From Myxococcales bacterium (GTDB taxonomy: Bacteria; Myxococcota; Polyangia; Fen-1088): DNA of 6,867 nucleotides. The stretch covers positions 1-6,867 of the forward strand of contig PMLH01000284.1 of NCBI GenBank assembly GCA_003159055.1, read 5' to 3'. Both the position numbers and the translations under genes were made by a program. Each line of letters opens with the position of its first letter. Within the stretch, counting starts at the first letter, position 1. Under the pieces are notes generated by a model that was not told where the DNA came from, did no database searches, and saw only the letters and a list, made by a program, of their open reading frames with translations. Below are positions 5,231 through 6,867 of this stretch, one piece after another.

Positions 5231-5893
5231 GTGCACAACGCCATCGCCTTCGCCCTCGTCGCGTTCCCGTCGCTCGTCGTGATCATCAATCCGGTGATGG
5301 TCACGTCGGTCTTCATCACCCTCACGGCAAACGCCACGCCGGAGGCGAAGAGGGCGATCATCCGCAAGACCACGCTCATCGCCTTCATCGTCCTACTGGT
5401 CTTCGCGGTCTCCGGAACCCTGATCTTCAAGTTCTTCTCGATTACCATCGGCGCCTTCCAAATCGCTGGCGGGATCATTCTCTTTTCAGTCGCCATGGGA
5501 ATGCTTCACGCCAGAACCTCACGGACCAAGCAAACGCCCGAAGAAATGGATGAGGCAATGGGCCGGGAGGACATCGCCGTGGTCCCTCTGGCAATTCCCA
5601 TCGTTTCCGGACCGGGGGCGATCACCACGGTCGTTGTCCTCTCCGGCGAGACTCGCGCTGCCCCCAACATGGCGATCCTCTTTGTTGCGATCGTTGTGGC
5701 CATGGCCATCGTTTTCGTGATGTTGCGAAACGCCGCCAGAATTCAACGGTTCATGGGTCCCTCTGGACTGAACATCGCCACGCGACTGATGGGCCTGGTG
5801 CTCGCCGCCGTCGCCGTCCAGTTCGTGATCCACGGCGTCGAGAGCGTCCTGCCCGATCTCGCCTCGGCGATGCGGCTTGTACCGAAAACGTAG
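5231..5893 (+). CDS. MarC-family integral membrane protein
   Basis: A 220-residue inner-membrane protein of the MarC (UPF0056) family, whose transport role is not established; the early link to multiple antibiotic resistance was not upheld. About six membrane segments are visible, near residues 4-30, 43-63, 70-92, 115-138, 146-166 and 184-203. Family hallmarks are the INP motif near the start (IINPVM, 19-24) and VPLAIPIVSGPGAITTVVVL (118-137) opening the second half, with a charged loop at 95-114 between halves. No in-frame ATG precedes the first segment, so GTG 5231 is chosen, 8 nt after the CDGSH stop. It has no clear Shine-Dalgarno sequence, so it probably depends on translational coupling. 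The length is normal. Its stop is 6 nt from the stop of the convergent yhcH-like gene, leaving no room for a conventional terminator between them. Confidence 0.9.
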   Translation: MHNAIAFALVAFPSLVVIINPVMVTSVFITLTANATPEAKRAIIRKTTLIAFIVLLVFAVSGTLIFKFFSITIGAFQIAGGIILFSVAMGMLHARTSRTKQTPEEMDEAMGREDIAVVPLAIPIVSGPGAITTVVVLSGETRAAPNMAILFVAIVVAMAIVFVMLRNAARIQRFMGPSGLNIATRLMGLVLAAVAVQFVIHGVESVLPDLASAMRLVPKT

Positions 5894-5899
5894 TTCTCC

Positions 5900-6367
5900 C
5901 TAAGCCACGCGTATCTTGAATACCAGTTTCTTAACGCTGACGGGAACGTCCGCCGCGGAACACCCCGGCTTGTGCGCCCAGCCGGGTGGAAAATAGGCGA
6001 ATTCATCAGAATGGAGAAGGACATCCGACGCCGGAAGTCGAGTGATCGATGCAAGACGAAAGAATCGGCAGTCGGTCTTGGGGTCGTAGTCCGTCAGAGG
6101 CTCCAGGGCATCGAGCGGCGCGGTCTCGATGACCTCGCTGCCGTGGACCACAAGTTGAAGGTCGGCATAAATGCGGTGGGTTTCGAACCGTCCATCCTCC
6201 CGCCGCTTTGTCTCATGTTCCGACGAGGAGACAAACAGATCGCGGTCCATGATCTCGATCTTGCCGACGGGGAGCTTTGCAGCATCGTTGGCCGTGAGAA
6301 AAGCGACGATGTCTGCGACGTGCGGAAGGTCGTGGTGAGACAAGTTGCTGATGCGATCGTGAACCAT
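5900..6367 (-). CDS. YhcH/YjgK/YiaL (EbgC-like) family protein, probable sugar anomerase
   Basis: A 155-residue cytoplasmic cupin-like protein of the DUF386 family, which includes E. coli EbgC, TabA (YjgK) and YhcH (NanQ, an N-acetylneuraminate anomerase). Visible family features are the opening DRISNLSHHDLP (4-15), LPVGKIEIMDRDLFV (32-46), the acidic SEHETKRRE (49-57), FETHRIYADLQLVVHG (61-76) and the late FPPGWAHKPG (126-135). Likely metal or catalytic residues by family comparison are E52, E62, H64, D69, Q71 and H132; all are present. It ends in the usual basic strand VKKLVFKIRV. The ATG at 6367 gives the standard family N-terminus and has a weak AAGG 7 nt upstream. It stands alone, without sialic acid, lactose or other sugar genes beside it, so the substrate cannot be told. 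The 136-nt gap upstream contains TATAAA on the minus strand, but no convincing partner -35 box. Confidence 0.88.
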   Translation of the reverse strand: MVHDRISNLSHHDLPHVADIVAFLTANDAAKLPVGKIEIMDRDLFVSSSEHETKRREDGRFETHRIYADLQLVVHGSEVIETAPLDALEPLTDYDPKTDCRFFRLASITRLPASDVLLHSDEFAYFPPGWAHKPGCSAADVPVSVKKLVFKIRVA

Positions 6368-6503
6368 GCTTGCCTTGACGGAGTTGGGGGCCTTTGGGCA
6401 CCTACGGCGCTCATAGTGACGAAGGGCCCTTTATAGCGCGTCCAAAGAAAGAAATAAACGTCACTGCGAGGCGGCCGGTATCCACGCGTGGTCGCCGAGC
6501 GGA

Positions 6504-6867
6504 TCAGAAGCCATGACCTAGTTTTTCCAGCAGGCAGCGGCTGGCCTCCCAAAGTTTCCGGGCATTCTTTGGATCGGCTGCCGGGGCCTCGATCTGCTTT
6601 TCCTCCATGAGATGCAAATACACCCCAGTGCGATCGTGCAGTGAACGGGCACACGAGAGGTAGACCACTGGCTCACAGGCTCTCGCTGGGTCCTTGAAGA
6701 ACAGGGCGAAGATCGCAGCCACCAGCCATTTTACGGGCCATGGCGCCTCGCGGGCAAGCTTGGTGTTGACGGGGCCGGGGCAAAGCGCGTGAACCGCGAT
6801 GCCGGTCCCTTCAGCCTGTGTTCTTCTCGACAACTCCCAAGCAAAGGAAAGCAACATGTGCTTGTAG
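6504..6867 (-). CDS. Short-chain dehydrogenase/reductase, C-terminal part (cut by window edge)
   Basis: The last 121 codons of an NAD(P)-dependent short-chain dehydrogenase whose N-terminal cofactor fold and catalytic Tyr lie beyond base 6867. The visible part begins YKHMLLSFAWELSRR, where the Lys encoded at 6861-6863 aligns with the catalytic Lys of the YxxxK motif. It continues with GIAVHALCPGPVNTKLAR, the family's x-N/H-x-(L/V)-x-PG-x-(V)-x-T segment after beta-6. The tail (FFKDPARACEPVVYLSCA, then LWEASRCLLEKLG) resembles the retinol-dehydrogenase/WW-domain-oxidoreductase-like subgroup, which typically ends in a LW-x-x-S segment. The hydrophobic stretch WLVAAIFALFF is the loop and helix found in that subgroup rather than a clear membrane span. 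The stop is 136 nt before the yhcH-like start on the same strand, so cotranscription is possible. The substrate is unknown. Confidence 0.88.
   Translation of the reverse strand, partial: YKHMLLSFAWELSRRTQAEGTGIAVHALCPGPVNTKLAREAPWPVKWLVAAIFALFFKDPARACEPVVYLSCARSLHDRTGVYLHLMEEKQIEAPAADPKNARKLWEASRCLLEKLGHGF

Noticed and set aside
6422..6455. Promoter for the YhcH-like gene (TATAAA with upstream TTTATT at 17 nt)
   Set aside because: The upstream box matches only 3 of 6 consensus bases, too weak to list as a feature.
6482..6491. Palindrome CCACGCGTGG
   Set aside because: Ten-base palindromes are expected by chance in GC-rich DNA and nothing around it suggests a function.

Overview
This is a GC-rich, gene-dense bacterial window holding eight protein genes, two of them cut by the window edges. 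No rRNA, tRNA, CRISPR array, transposase or phage gene was found. High GC, an outer-membrane barrel protein, a lipoprotein with a lipobox and Ala/Pro/Thr-rich secreted linkers point to a Gram-negative bacterium. The overall style resembles Myxococcota and other former Deltaproteobacteria, but that placement is an impression and no marker proves it.

Left part, minus strand (1-2554): a secreted coiled-coil protein with a repetitive Thr/Pro/Ala linker is followed by an outer-membrane beta-barrel protein. After a 158-nt gap comes the first 61 codons of pyrG (CTP synthase), which runs off the window. The first two genes look like one cell-envelope transcription unit. pyrG has its own candidate promoter and a strong ribosome binding site.

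Divergent intergenic region (2555-2819): this stretch is full of inverted repeats. They include a perfect 21-nt palindrome-like hairpin and two copies of a 45-nt hairpin repeat. The second copy lies inside the start of the next gene, where it encodes part of the signal-peptide N-region of a lipoprotein.

Middle part, plus strand (2820-5893): an unrecognised lipoprotein comes first. It is followed by a redox cluster: a short rubredoxin domain fused to an FAD/NAD(P)H oxidoreductase, a double CDGSH iron-sulfur protein, and a MarC-family membrane protein whose GTG start lies 8 nt after the previous stop. The spacing suggests the last three are one operon. A plausible but untested reading is electron flow from NAD(P)H through FAD and rubredoxin, possibly to the CDGSH clusters.

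Right part, minus strand (5900-6867): a YhcH/YjgK/YiaL-family (EbgC-like, probable sugar anomerase) protein converges on marC with only 6 nt between the stops. Upstream of it is the C-terminal part of a retinol-dehydrogenase-like short-chain dehydrogenase, cut by the window end.
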